Source: Shewanella livingstonensis
Lineage (GTDB): Bacteria; Pseudomonadota; Gammaproteobacteria; Enterobacterales; Shewanellaceae
Assembly: GCF_003855395.1 (NCBI RefSeq)
Contig: NZ_CP034015.1
Coordinates: forward strand, 3,358,001-3,422,000
Length of the DNA: 64,000 nt
Direction of reading: 5' to 3'
Every line of letters begins with the position of its first letter. The stretch's first letter is position 1. The notes under the pieces were generated by a model, which had not been told where the DNA came from, did not search any database, and saw only the letters and a list, made by a program, of their open reading frames with translations. This document shows positions 37,242 to 45,712 of this stretch, piece after piece. The translations under genes were made by a program, and so were the position numbers.

Positions 37242-38015
37242 TTATTGGGAGAGTAGAAATGGATCGCTAACAAGAGTTAATTTAGGGTATCGGCTTAGCC
37301 ATTTCTTTTGAACTATTCTGGATTTAAACACACTGATATCGCATTTAGGGTTGGCATTTAAGCAAAGTGAAAAAAGACGTATTAATCCAAAAACGGCATC
37401 CACTTTAATCTCATCACCATAGCTTAAAACACAAAAGGTACTTGAACTTGTTAGCGCTATATTGCTATTGAGCTTAGCATCGGTCGCAACATTATTGTTG
37501 AGTTGTAGATTAGCCGTGTTGTCGACAGTGCCATTAACACGGTCAGTTGAAATTGTACCAACACTCATATTAACTAACTTAACCCCTACTGCCGTTTGCA
37601 TTTCTGGCCAATAAGACATGGCATCAAGGCACGAAAGATAAGCTGGATCGTTATTATTGAGATGCATTCTGGCTTGATTTTTAACTGACCAAGGTAAATC
37701 GACTTGTCGCCTAAGTTCAGCTTCAATGGCGCGGTCTCGCGCTACAGACACGTCGGTATCACACCAATAAATCACGTCAATATCATTTAAGGGTTGCAGC
37801 GCAATATGGTGTAATTTATCCCATACCAGATTACGTACGAAACCTGCTGCAATATACCAATCGCTAATGTTCAGTGATGTTAATACTGCCCGGCATACTT
37901 GTAAAGCATGCCGACGCTGAGCATCTTGTTGCAACCATGTCGATATTTGCGCCTGTAATCCTTCAGGCGCCAATAGTTGCAACTGATGGCTAGCATCGCT
38001 ATTAACTGGCGTCAT
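37242..38015 (-). CDS. Nucleotidyltransferase family protein (NTP_transf_6 type) with a low-complexity insertion
   Basis: 257 residues. Family motifs in order: WYIAAGFVRNLVWDKLH, NDIDVIYWCDTD (acidic metal site), LPWSVKNQARMH, and near the end AVFGLIRLFSLCLNANP followed by SRIVQKKWLSRYPKLTLV. Between TAVGVKL and IKVDAVFGL there is an insertion of about 45 residues rich in Asn, Ser and Thr (roughly residues 150-197) that I would not expect in the family. The ATG at 38015 lies inside the 3-prime end of maiA (14-bp overlap), so the two are co-transcribed. Substrate unknown. Confidence 0.75.
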   Translation of the reverse strand: MTPVNSDASHQLQLLAPEGLQAQISTWLQQDAQRRHALQVCRAVLTSLNISDWYIAAGFVRNLVWDKLHHIALQPLNDIDVIYWCDTDVSVARDRAIEAELRRQVDLPWSVKNQARMHLNNNDPAYLSCLDAMSYWPEMQTAVGVKLVNMSVGTISTDRVNGTVDNTANLQLNNNVATDAKLNSNIALTSSSTFCVLSYGDEIKVDAVFGLIRLFSLCLNANPKCDISVFKSRIVQKKWLSRYPKLTLVSDPFLLSQ

Positions 38016-38652
38016 GCTGCTGCTCTGGTGCAGCGTTTGCAAATGCAGCTAATTGCTGGCACTCATGCCAAATTCTAACAATATTCGGATACGCATCAAG
38101 ATCTAGATTAAACCGTTTGGCATTATACACTTGCGGGATCAAACAAATATCTGCCAGCGAAGGCGTATCACCAAAACAGAAACGTCCACTATATTGGCTT
38201 AGTTGTACTTCTAGTGCGCTAAAACCAACGTGGATCCAATGATGATACCAACGCATTTTATCGGCTTCAGACACGCCCATTTCTTTGACTAAATATTGTA
38301 ATACTCGCAAGTTATCCAAGGGATGAATTTCACAGGCAATGGCTTGAGCCATGCTACGCACAATGGCGCGATCTTCAATATGACTCGGCAACAACGATGA
38401 TTGTGGATACTTCTCTTCAAGATATTCGATAATGGCCAATGATTGTGACAAGGTCAGTTCACCCTGCTCGCCGCTATCAACAAATGCGGGCACAAGATGC
38501 TGCGGGTTTAATTGATGGAAACTTGGACTATTTTGCTCGCCACCATTATTCACTAAATGCACCGAAATGTGTTCTGCACTTAACTGCTTTAAGTTTAATG
38601 CTATACGAACCCGATAAGCGGCACTTGAACGCCAATAACCATAGAGTTTCAT
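38002..38652 (-). CDS. maiA: MaiA, maleylacetoacetate isomerase
   Basis: 216 residues, zeta-class glutathione transferase fold. The N-terminus KLYGYWRSSAAYRVRIALNLK carries the SSAAYR motif that binds glutathione in this enzyme. LVPAFVDSG and TLSQSLAIIEYLEEKYP complete the thioredoxin-like domain, and GDTPSLADICLIPQVYNAKRF is the helical domain. Isomerises maleylacetoacetate to fumarylacetoacetate in tyrosine breakdown. The fumarylacetoacetate hydrolase gene is just upstream. Confidence 0.95.
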   Translation of the reverse strand: MKLYGYWRSSAAYRVRIALNLKQLSAEHISVHLVNNGGEQNSPSFHQLNPQHLVPAFVDSGEQGELTLSQSLAIIEYLEEKYPQSSLLPSHIEDRAIVRSMAQAIACEIHPLDNLRVLQYLVKEMGVSEADKMRWYHHWIHVGFSALEVQLSQYSGRFCFGDTPSLADICLIPQVYNAKRFNLDLDAYPNIVRIWHECQQLAAFANAAPEQQHDAS

Positions 38653-38697
38653 ATCAATTTCCTTATTTATATTTTTGTTTTATTCTGCCTAACAAAA

Positions 38698-38726
38698 AGG
38701 CAATAACGATTGATCGCTATTGCCTT
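38698..38726 (-). terminator. Terminator-like hairpin between fah and maiA
   Basis: 14-bp arms with one mismatch (38698-38711 with 38713-38726, nearly no loop) followed on the minus strand by TTTTTGTTAGG. It lies about 30 bp after the stop of the fumarylacetoacetate hydrolase gene and before maiA on the same strand. Confidence 0.7.
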
Positions 38727-38757
38727 CATTATGTTGGTTTACATCAGCCTAATAATC

Positions 38758-39744
38758 TTAGCCTTTGTACTCAACCACTTTTTGATCGATAGAACCAAAA
38801 ATACTCACACCGTTTTCGTCAAACATTTCGATACGAACCGTATCGCCAAAATGCATAAAGGGTGTGGATGCTTTACCGTCGGCAATAATTTCTAACATGC
38901 GTTTTTCAGCTAAACAGCTTGAACCTGCACTGCGATCATAATTTGAAATGGTGCCAGAACCTATAATCGCACCGCTACCTAATGGACGCGTTTTAGCCAC
39001 ATGTTCAACTAACTGACTAAAGTTAAACGTCATGTCGACGCCGGCATTTGGACGGCCGAACAAGTCGCCATTTAAATGGGTCACTAATGGTAAGTGCACT
39101 TTGCTGTCTTGCCATTTATCGCCTAACTCGTCAGGGGTAATCGCAATAGGTGAAAACGCACTAGATGGCTTAGATTGGAAAAAGCCAAAGCCTTTACCTA
39201 ATTCACCAGGGATTAAGTTACGCAGTGATACATCGTTAACTAACATCAATAGTTTGATGTGCTTAGTCGCATTTTCACTACTAACCCCCATGGCAACATC
39301 ATCGGTAATAATGGCGATTTCTGACTCGAAATCGATACCGTATTCCTCACTGGCCATTTCGATATCGGCTTTAGGTCCGATAAAACTGTCTGATCCACCT
39401 TGATAAACTAGCGGGTCTGTCCAAAAAGATGCTGGCATTTCAGCGCCACGCGCTTTACGAACTAATTCAACATGATTGACATAAGCACTGCCATCGGCCC
39501 ATTGGTAAGCACGTGGCAACGGTGATAAACAACGGCTTTCATCAAAATCAACCGCATTGTCCATTTGGCCAGCGTTTAATGCTTCATACAACTCATTTAG
39601 TTGTGGATACAGTAAATCCCAAGCGTCTAATAATTGCTGCATAGTATGGGCAATGGCAGGTACTGCGACGGTTTTGCGCAAATCTTTACTGACTAACATT
39701 AATTGGCCGTCGCGACGTCCGTTGTGATAACTTGCAAGTTTCAT
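38758..39744 (-). CDS. Fumarylacetoacetate hydrolase family protein
   Basis: 328 residues. The FAH domain metal site is seen in GIDFESEIAIITDDV (Glu and Asp ligands near 130-145), with LRNLIPGELGKGFGFFQSKPSSAFSPIAITPDEL and GSGTISNYDRSAGSSCLAEKRMLE. Splits fumarylacetoacetate to fumarate and acetoacetate, the last step of tyrosine catabolism. AGGAG upstream of the ATG. A near-consensus TyrR box lies 136 bp upstream. Confidence 0.92.
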   Translation of the reverse strand: MKLASYHNGRRDGQLMLVSKDLRKTVAVPAIAHTMQQLLDAWDLLYPQLNELYEALNAGQMDNAVDFDESRCLSPLPRAYQWADGSAYVNHVELVRKARGAEMPASFWTDPLVYQGGSDSFIGPKADIEMASEEYGIDFESEIAIITDDVAMGVSSENATKHIKLLMLVNDVSLRNLIPGELGKGFGFFQSKPSSAFSPIAITPDELGDKWQDSKVHLPLVTHLNGDLFGRPNAGVDMTFNFSQLVEHVAKTRPLGSGAIIGSGTISNYDRSAGSSCLAEKRMLEIIADGKASTPFMHFGDTVRIEMFDENGVSIFGSIDQKVVEYKG

Positions 39745-39879
39745 TATTGCTCCTAAATACTGGGTGAGCGCAGCGGATTATCCACACTACACGCTCAATT
39801 TGACGATACAAATAACCGATCACAGCCAAAAAACCTATAGCATGTGCTAAATCACATTCTGCTGGCACTAACGGCTATT

Positions 39880-39897
39880 TGTAAATTATTCGTTACA
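39880..39897 (-). promoter_or_regulatory. TyrR box upstream of fah-maiA
   Basis: TGTAAATTATTCGTTACA matches the TyrR consensus TGTAAA-N6-TTTACA at 11 of 12 fixed positions. tyrR is encoded immediately upstream, supporting local control of tyrosine breakdown. Confidence 0.75.
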
Positions 39898-39943
39898 TTT
39901 ATACAAACCCACTGCAAACACTGATTTACAGGGCTAAAGTGAC

Positions 39944-39972
39944 TAAAATACCAGCAAAAAAGCTGGCATTAA
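39944..39972 (-). terminator. Short terminator-like hairpin after tyrR
   Basis: On the minus strand GCCAGC, six T, GCTGGT, then ATTTTAG. A small stem 10 bp after the tyrR stop; weak but placed correctly. Confidence 0.45.
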
Positions 39973-39981
39973 TTCGTTACA

Positions 39982-41520
39982 TCACTTTTTTTTACTAATA
40001 CTGTAGTCACGTAATTTATTCGCAATAGCGGTATGCGATACCCCAAGCTTTTTAGCCAATTGTCGCGTGCTTGGATAAGCTGGGTATAAACGGCGCAATA
40101 AACTCGCTTCGTATTCTTTCATTGCTTCGTCCAGGGTTCCTTCAAATTCTTCATCAAAGTAACCAAAGCCTTCAGCATAAGATGGTAATTTAAGTTGTTC
40201 AACAGTTAACTCTGTCGAACCATCCCACATTGATACCGCTCTAAAAATGGCATTTTTCAATTGACGCACATTACCCGGCCACGCATAAGTAAATAGGTAG
40301 TCACGACAGGTTGCCGAGATCCGTCTTAACGGACTCGATAGCTGCTGACTATAATGTTCTAAAAACATCTCGGTTAACGGGATCACGTCTACACGGCGCT
40401 CACGCAATGATGGCATGTGATAACTTAACACATGGATTCGATAATATAAGTCTTCTCTAAACTCACCTGATTGGCAAAGTTCAGCTAAATGTTTTTGGGT
40501 TGAACAGATAATTCGCACATCTGCGCGAACTTCTTCATCACCCCCAATACGCCTAAAAGTGCCGTCTTGTAATAAACGCAGTAATTTAACTTGTGCTGCT
40601 TTAGACATCTCGGCAATTTCATCAAGAAATACCGTGCCGCCTTTAGCTTCTTCAAATAAACCGCGTTTAACAACGGTGCCATTGCTGACAAAACCAAATA
40701 ATTCTTCTTCTGCTACGCTGTCAGGCAGTGCCGCGCAATTGATTGCAATAAACGGATGCTCGCGGCGCATACTGGCATCATGACTAGCACGTGCCATGAG
40801 TTCTTTACCGGTACCGGTTTCGCCAGTGATCAGTAAAGGAGCATCTAACTGCGCCATGCGTTTAGCTTGCTTGAGTATGTCTTTCATTTTGTCGCTAACG
40901 GCTAATACATTATCAAAACCCGTGGTTTGATTTTGTAGCGCATTAAACTGCTTACCCACTCTAGCGGGGGATTTGAGCGAAATAACCGCACCGGCTAAAA
41001 TCGTTTTATCATCGTCATCAGGTAAGTAAATAGGCAGCATTTCGGCCAAATACTCGCTCGAATTAATTTGTACTCGGGTCGCTTGAGCCAACACGGGTAT
41101 TTCACTCATCCAACGGGCAAAATTAAAGCCTTGCACCCAATGATTAAGTGATTCACCAACGACTTCATGTTCGGCCATACCTAGGGTCAATAATGCTGAT
41201 TCGTTGGCAATGCGCACTCGCCCTTTGCCGTCAGTAGAAAACACCGAATCGGGTAAAGTTTTCAGTAAGGTTTTTAAGGCGTAATGTTCTTGCTCTGATG
41301 GCATAAAAGACACGGTGCGAACATCATGTACACTTTCAACCTTACGAATTTGCGGCATTAATTCGCGCAGTGTTTCAAAACTGATTTCAGCAAATTGTAG
41401 GAATAAAAAACCTTTATTACTGGCATCAATCGCAATTAAGTTAATGCCATGTTTTTCAAGCACGACGAGGATGTCTTTCGCTAAACCCACGCGATCAATA
41501 CAACTGACTTCCAAACGCAT
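39982..41520 (-). CDS. tyrR: TyrR, aromatic amino acid-responsive regulator
   Basis: 512 residues. N-terminal ACT domain (MRLEVSCIDRVGLAKDILVVLEKHGINLIAIDA), a PAS domain near 80-180, an AAA+ sigma54-type central domain with Walker A ITGETGTGKELMAR near 228-240, and a C-terminal helix-turn-helix STRQLAKKLGVSHTAIANKLRDY. The GAFTGA loop of true sigma54 activators is altered (EEELFGFVSNGTVVKRG), as is known for TyrR, which acts with sigma70. It binds Phe, Tyr or Trp and TGTAAA-N6-TTTACA boxes; such boxes precede fah-maiA and phhA here. Confidence 0.95.
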   Translation of the reverse strand: MRLEVSCIDRVGLAKDILVVLEKHGINLIAIDASNKGFLFLQFAEISFETLRELMPQIRKVESVHDVRTVSFMPSEQEHYALKTLLKTLPDSVFSTDGKGRVRIANESALLTLGMAEHEVVGESLNHWVQGFNFARWMSEIPVLAQATRVQINSSEYLAEMLPIYLPDDDDKTILAGAVISLKSPARVGKQFNALQNQTTGFDNVLAVSDKMKDILKQAKRMAQLDAPLLITGETGTGKELMARASHDASMRREHPFIAINCAALPDSVAEEELFGFVSNGTVVKRGLFEEAKGGTVFLDEIAEMSKAAQVKLLRLLQDGTFRRIGGDEEVRADVRIICSTQKHLAELCQSGEFREDLYYRIHVLSYHMPSLRERRVDVIPLTEMFLEHYSQQLSSPLRRISATCRDYLFTYAWPGNVRQLKNAIFRAVSMWDGSTELTVEQLKLPSYAEGFGYFDEEFEGTLDEAMKEYEASLLRRLYPAYPSTRQLAKKLGVSHTAIANKLRDYSISKKK

Positions 41521-41636
41521 AATGTAACGATTCCCTATTTATTTATGTTTATTGCGGAAATTTGGCACAACGTTAGAGGGATATGGCTTCGGTGGCAAGT
41601 GAAGTTTACAGCAGAATTGTAACAGAGCGATAATAG

Positions 41637-41664
41637 CAGCATGTTACGTTAACGTAACATGCTG
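41637..41664. repeat. Perfect 28-bp palindrome between phhB and tyrR
   Basis: Fully symmetric sequence, with CAGCATGTTACGTT as its left half, 20 bp after the phhB stop. As RNA it forms a 12-bp stem with a TTAA loop. No T tract follows, so if it ends phhAB mRNA it does so as a stabilising hairpin. It could also be an operator for tyrR. Confidence 0.8.
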
Positions 41665-41683
41665 AAATCGATGGCGATAACAA

Positions 41684-42022
41684 CTAGTCGAGCAACTGGT
41701 CGGTCTTGGCAGCCATGATAAAATCGTTTTTGTGTAAGCCTTTAATAGAGTGCGACCACCAGGTTACTGTGACCTTGCCCCATTCAGTTAATATCCCTGG
41801 ATGATGACCTTCAGCTTCCGCTAAATCAGCCAGTTTATTGGTAAACACCATGGCTAACTTAAAGTTTTTAAATTTGTATACTCGCTCGAGTTGCATAATA
41901 CCATCACGAACTTCAACGCCCCAATCGGGGATCATACCCACAAGCTCAGCCAACTCAGCATCGCTCACTTTAGGGGCGTCTGCTTGGCATGCTTCACACT
42001 TCATCTCGGTTAATGCGTTCAT
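41684..42022 (-). CDS. phhB: PhhB, pterin-4a-carbinolamine dehydratase
   Basis: 112 residues. The dehydratase signature is [42 protein letters not shown], with the HHP catalytic residues. Regenerates the pterin cofactor of phenylalanine hydroxylase. AGGAG before the ATG at 42022. 80 bp after phhA, an operon. Confidence 0.95.
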   Translation of the reverse strand: MNALTEMKCEACQADAPKVSDAELAELVGMIPDWGVEVRDGIMQLERVYKFKNFKLAMVFTNKLADLAEAEGHHPGILTEWGKVTVTWWSHSIKGLHKNDFIMAAKTDQLLD

Positions 42023-42102
42023 TTATACTCCTAGGCTTAATTAAATAATGTCTAACTTGCACTGATGAGCAACATTAAGCTCTGCTCAGTTGCAATAAAT
42101 GG

Positions 42103-42900
42103 TTAACTCGCTTTGACTTTAGGGGCGAACTTGGGCTCAAACATCCCTAATTGACGCGCTTTTGTCACCATAGGCATAATATCCATACGCGCAATTTCAT
42201 CTAAATAATCAATATGATCGATCACGTAATAAATAGGCTGCATAATATCAATACGATAAGGTGTACGTAAAACGTCAAGTAAATCAAATGGTTTACGTTC
42301 TGGTTCATCACTTAACGCATATAAGGTTTCACCGGGCGAACTTAAAATACCCCCACCATAGATGGCTAATGGCTCATTTTTCGCTTGCACTAAACCAAAC
42401 TCAATAGTGAACCAATATAGTCGCGCCAAAAATATTCGCTCTTCTTTCGATGCCGCTAAGCCTAATTGGCCATACATATGCGAAAAATGGGCAAATGATG
42501 GATTAGTTAATAATGGGCAATGGCCAAAAATCTCATGAAAAATATCAGGTTCTTGTAGGTAATCAAACTCTTCTTTACTACGAATAAATGTCGCTACAGG
42601 GAATTCTTTGTTCGCCAATAACTCAAAGAAACGTCCAAATGATATTAATGCAGGCACCGCTGCGGTTTTCCACCCGGTGGCCTTTAGTAACACTTTATCG
42701 ATGTCGGGTAATTGCGGAATGCTTTCAATCGACATGCCGAGTGCATCTAGCCCTTGGAGGTAAGCATTACAGGCTTTACCCGGCATATTTGCCACTTGGC
42801 GTTGATACAATTGTTGCCATAATTGATTTTCATGTTCTGAATAATCAATGTAACCCTGGGCATCAGGTTGATGTGCAATGTATTTCTTTGCTGTACTCAT
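42103..42900 (-). CDS. phhA: PhhA, phenylalanine 4-monooxygenase
   Basis: 265 residues, bacterial aromatic amino acid hydroxylase. The iron site is PDIFHEIFGHCPLLTNPSF (two His near residues 120-125) and a downstream Glu in YWFTIEFGLV. Uses tetrahydropterin and O2 to turn Phe into Tyr. A GTG at 42909 gives three more residues, but MSTAKKYIAHQPDAQGY at the ATG 42900 is preferred. A TyrR-like box is about 100 bp upstream. Confidence 0.95.
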   Translation of the reverse strand: MSTAKKYIAHQPDAQGYIDYSEHENQLWQQLYQRQVANMPGKACNAYLQGLDALGMSIESIPQLPDIDKVLLKATGWKTAAVPALISFGRFFELLANKEFPVATFIRSKEEFDYLQEPDIFHEIFGHCPLLTNPSFAHFSHMYGQLGLAASKEERIFLARLYWFTIEFGLVQAKNEPLAIYGGGILSSPGETLYALSDEPERKPFDLLDVLRTPYRIDIMQPIYYVIDHIDYLDEIARMDIMPMVTKARQLGMFEPKFAPKVKAS

Positions 42901-43001
42901 AGGTTCCACTTTACGTCAACTTCACTTGCTACATAGTGTGCTAACGTTGGCGTTTTGTTAACTCCCTCACAGTTTATTTCATGCGGTTATGTCGCTTTAA
43001 T

Positions 43002-43019
43002 CGTAAACAAATAAATACA
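43002..43019 (-). promoter_or_regulatory. Weak TyrR-like box upstream of phhA
   Basis: CGTAAACAAATAAATACA keeps the invariant G and C of the TyrR consensus at the right 14-base separation and 9 of 12 fixed positions overall. About 100 bp from the phhA ATG. Confidence 0.4.
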
Positions 43020-43082
43020 ACCAGCTTATAAGCCCTACCAATATAGCGCTGTTTTATCACTAAAAATGTGTATTTAGAGCCT

Positions 43083-43135
43083 GCTCAATCCTCGTTAATT
43101 TAACGCTTCATCAATAATTTAACTGACGATTGAGC
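43083..43135 (+). repeat. Long inverted repeat upstream of galE
   Basis: Arms 43083-43098 and 43119-43135 pair over about 15 positions with one bulge and one mismatch (GCTCAATC at the outer end), loop about 20 bases. It is 57 bp before the galE ATG and could be a leader hairpin or the end of an upstream element. Confidence 0.5.
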
Positions 43136-43192
43136 TGTGATAATTTACAATATCAACTACACATGCTCATTAATTCATAGGATGATTTATTT

Positions 43193-44218
43193 ATGGCAAT
43201 TTTAGTAACCGGTGGCGCCGGCTATATTGGCACCCACACAATCGTAGAGCTATTAAATGCCGGACAGGAAGTGATCATTGTTGATAATTTATCAAATTCA
43301 AGTGTTGAAGCTTTAGCCCGCGTACATACGATTACCGGTAAAGATGTGACATTTTATCAAGGCGATATTTTAAACAAAGTCTTACTGCAAAAAGTGTTTA
43401 CTGACCACAGTATTGAATCTGTCATTCATTTTGCGGGCTTAAAAGCTGTGGGTGAATCGGTGGCTAAACCATTAAAGTATTACGAAAACAACGTTACTGG
43501 TACCATTATTTTATGCCAGGTGATGGCCGAAAATAACGTTAAAAACTTGGTCTTTAGCTCATCTGCTACCGTTTATGGCGACCCTGCTAGCCTGCCGATT
43601 AAAGAAGATTTTCCAACAGGTGCAACTAACCCTTATGGTCAGTCAAAGTTAATGGTTGAATACATTTTAGCGGACTTACACAACTCGGATAACAGCTGGA
43701 ATATTGCTCGTTTACGTTACTTTAACCCGGTTGGTGCGCACGAAAGTGGCTTAATCGGTGAAGACCCTAACGATATCCCGAATAACTTAATGCCGTTTAT
43801 TGCCCAAGTTGCTGTGGGCAAACGTGAAAAACTAAATGTATTTGGTGATGACTACAATACTCCAGATGGCACTGGCGTGCGTGATTATATTCATGTTGTC
43901 GACTTAGCAGTGGGCCACTTACAAGCGCTTAAAAAGCTGCAAACTAAACCGGGTTTAGTGACATATAATCTTGGTACTGGCATTGGCTACAGCGTGTTAG
44001 ATATGGTTAAAGCATTTGAAAAAGCCTGTGGTAAAACCATAGCTTATCAAATTAGTCCTCGCCGCCCAGGAGATATTGCAGCCTGCTACGCTGATCCCAG
44101 TTTTGCAGCATCAGAACTCAACTGGCATGCTACCCATACCGTTGAAGACATGGCAAACAGCAGTTGGAAATGGCAATCAAATAATCCTGATGGGTACAAT
44201 ACCAACGCCATTAATTAG
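43193..44218 (+). CDS. galE: GalE, UDP-glucose 4-epimerase
   Basis: 341 residues, extended SDR. NAD motif [12 protein letters not shown] at residues 5-16, [10 protein letters not shown] near 125-134 with the catalytic Thr/Ser, [11 protein letters not shown] with Tyr-x3-Lys near 150, and the usual [18 protein letters not shown]. Interconverts UDP-glucose and UDP-galactose for surface polysaccharides and galactose use. No other gal genes are next to it. Confidence 0.95.
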   Translation: MAILVTGGAGYIGTHTIVELLNAGQEVIIVDNLSNSSVEALARVHTITGKDVTFYQGDILNKVLLQKVFTDHSIESVIHFAGLKAVGESVAKPLKYYENNVTGTIILCQVMAENNVKNLVFSSSATVYGDPASLPIKEDFPTGATNPYGQSKLMVEYILADLHNSDNSWNIARLRYFNPVGAHESGLIGEDPNDIPNNLMPFIAQVAVGKREKLNVFGDDYNTPDGTGVRDYIHVVDLAVGHLQALKKLQTKPGLVTYNLGTGIGYSVLDMVKAFEKACGKTIAYQISPRRPGDIAACYADPSFAASELNWHATHTVEDMANSSWKWQSNNPDGYNTNAIN

Positions 44219-44613
44219 GTGAACAATCAGAGTCATTCAGGTTTTTCAGTTTGAGGCGCATTGTTAAATGAATGATTATTCCTTTATGAAGCAATGCAAC
44301 AAAAAAATGGAAAGCCTGAGTGGCTCCCGCAAGGCGAGTTTATGCACCTTCTATGCTACTTAATAGCATTTTGACGTACGACTGCATGGATGCAGAAGGT
44401 AGAGCAACGCAGGAGCAGTTGCCGAGAGCACTATGCCTACAATTCTATTACTAGCCTAGAATCCTATTACTTGCCTAGAAAGTGCAGAACGCTCGCTGAA
44501 TGACCAGATAATTATTGGAATTGGTATGAATTGCTAAGCGCTTAACAATTTTTTGCTGCAGCTAATGCTAATATTAGCTGCAGCAAGTACGTTTAAGTCG
44601 AATTAGGATTGTA
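44219..44613. other. Gene-free stretch with a repeat-like block
   Basis: Positions about 44315-44435 have a structured, non-coding look: inverted words CACCTTCTATGC and TGCAGAAGGTAG, then GCAACGCAGGAGCAGTTGCC. From memory this resembles dispersed repeats of Shewanella, but I cannot verify it. Then come two CCTAGAA words. The final 80 bp holds two palindromes next to the ferredoxin gene (listed separately). Confidence 0.4.
44531..44586 (+). promoter_or_regulatory. Two adjacent palindromes upstream of the ferredoxin gene
   Basis: First, TTGCTAAGCGCTTAACAA (44531-44548), a near-perfect 18-bp palindrome with the AAGCGCTT core typical of LacI-family sites. Second, perfect 14-bp arms TTGCTGCAGCTAAT at 44553-44566 and their complement at 44573-44586 with a 6-base loop, 27 bp before the ATG. 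No T tract follows, so it is a leader hairpin or operator rather than a terminator. Confidence 0.5.
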
Positions 44614-45099
44614 ATGAGCCAAAGTATTAATCAAAGTCGTCGTAATCTTTTTAGCCGTAGAAAATCCAATGTCACTCGTCCGCCGTGGAGCAAAGTAGAC
44701 GAGCAATTTACTGATAATTGCACCCGCTGCAACAAATGCATAACGGCATGTGAAACAAACATTATCAAACAAGGTGATGGTGGTTTTCCTGAAATAGACT
44801 TTAGCCTTGGTGAATGTACTTTTTGCCAACTGTGCGTAGATGCCTGTCCAGAGCCAGTGTTTGATCTTACCCAACCTTTACCTTGGTCAATTACTGCCAG
44901 CATCAAAGACAGCTGCTTAACCTATCAAGGCGTTTGGTGTCAGAGCTGTAAAGATGCCTGCGATCCACGCGCGATTAGCTTTGTGATGGCGGTAGGACAA
45001 GTACCTAAACCGGTTATAGATACTGATGCGTGTACGGGTTGTGGTGCTTGTGTATCTCCCTGCCCTGCTGATGCGATACAGATTTGCAACTCAGGCTAA
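44614..45099 (+). CDS. NapF-like ferredoxin-type protein
   Basis: 161 residues with four cysteine clusters: CTRCNKCITACETNI, CTFCQLCVDACPEPV, CQSCKDACDPRAI and CTGCGACVSPCPADA. The basic N-terminus (NQSRRNLFSRRKSN) resembles NapF, an accessory [4Fe-4S] protein of periplasmic nitrate reductase that helps cytoplasmic NapA maturation. No other nap gene is close, so its partner may be different. AGGA 6 bases before the ATG. Likely cytoplasmic. Confidence 0.8.
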   Translation: MSQSINQSRRNLFSRRKSNVTRPPWSKVDEQFTDNCTRCNKCITACETNIIKQGDGGFPEIDFSLGECTFCQLCVDACPEPVFDLTQPLPWSITASIKDSCLTYQGVWCQSCKDACDPRAISFVMAVGQVPKPVIDTDACTGCGACVSPCPADAIQICNSG

Positions 45100-45211
45100 T
45101 TTACCAACCAAAACATCGGTTAAATGAACCAATATAGTCAGCGATTTTAATGTTTTTCATCGCATTTTAACGTTATATTACCCGCCCAAAGATAGACATA
45201 AGAGCACTAAG

Positions 45212-45571
45212 ATGTTTCGTCAAAAACAACCTGCCAACCCATTAAGTTTTATCGCCCCAGAATGTCATTTAACTGGCAAACTCATTTTCAGTGGTGATGT
45301 GCTCATTGCTGGGCATATTAGTGGTGATATAAAAGCCCAAGGTAATGTCACCATAGAACCTAATGGTACTGTCGACGGTGATATTTTATGTCGCGAGCTA
45401 ATGATTGCAGGACAGTTAACCGGTAAGGCGCGCTGTAAAAAAATAACCCTGCATGAGCAAGGTATTTTTGAAGGAGATGCGTATTGTGAAAACATTGAAA
45501 TTTTAGATGGTGGCCAGTTTTTAGGTTATCGCCACCGAGAGTCTCTTACTAATACTTCACAAGAACGTTAG
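45212..45571 (+). CDS. Bactofilin family protein
   Basis: 119 residues, almost all a right-handed beta-helix of the bactofilin (DUF583) type with regular Gly/Ile spacing: LTGKLIFSGDVLIAGHISGDIKAQGNVTIEPNGTVDGDILCRELMIAGQLTGKARC. Bactofilins polymerise into filaments and act in cell shape and local wall or surface organisation. Short disordered ends. 112 bp after the ferredoxin gene; no obvious peptidase or wall partner adjacent. Confidence 0.88.
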   Translation: MFRQKQPANPLSFIAPECHLTGKLIFSGDVLIAGHISGDIKAQGNVTIEPNGTVDGDILCRELMIAGQLTGKARCKKITLHEQGIFEGDAYCENIEILDGGQFLGYRHRESLTNTSQER

Positions 45572-45712
45572 GCTTTATGCTAAGCATCTGTTTTTAATGC
45601 CTTATAGCAAAAAATGCACTCTTAGTTACTGTCCCAAGTTACTGAACCTAGTTAAGATGACAACAGCTGCTGTTCTTGGATCTTCAATCACTGCACATTA
45701 TTGATTACTAGT

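Noticed and set aside
41583..41625. TyrR box upstream of tyrR (TTTACA and TGTAA words)
   Set aside because: The half sites are in the opposite order to the TyrR consensus, so it is not a proper box.
44593..44906. Minus-strand frames opposite the NapF-like gene
   Set aside because: The plus frame has four regular iron-sulfur Cys motifs, which cannot arise by chance.
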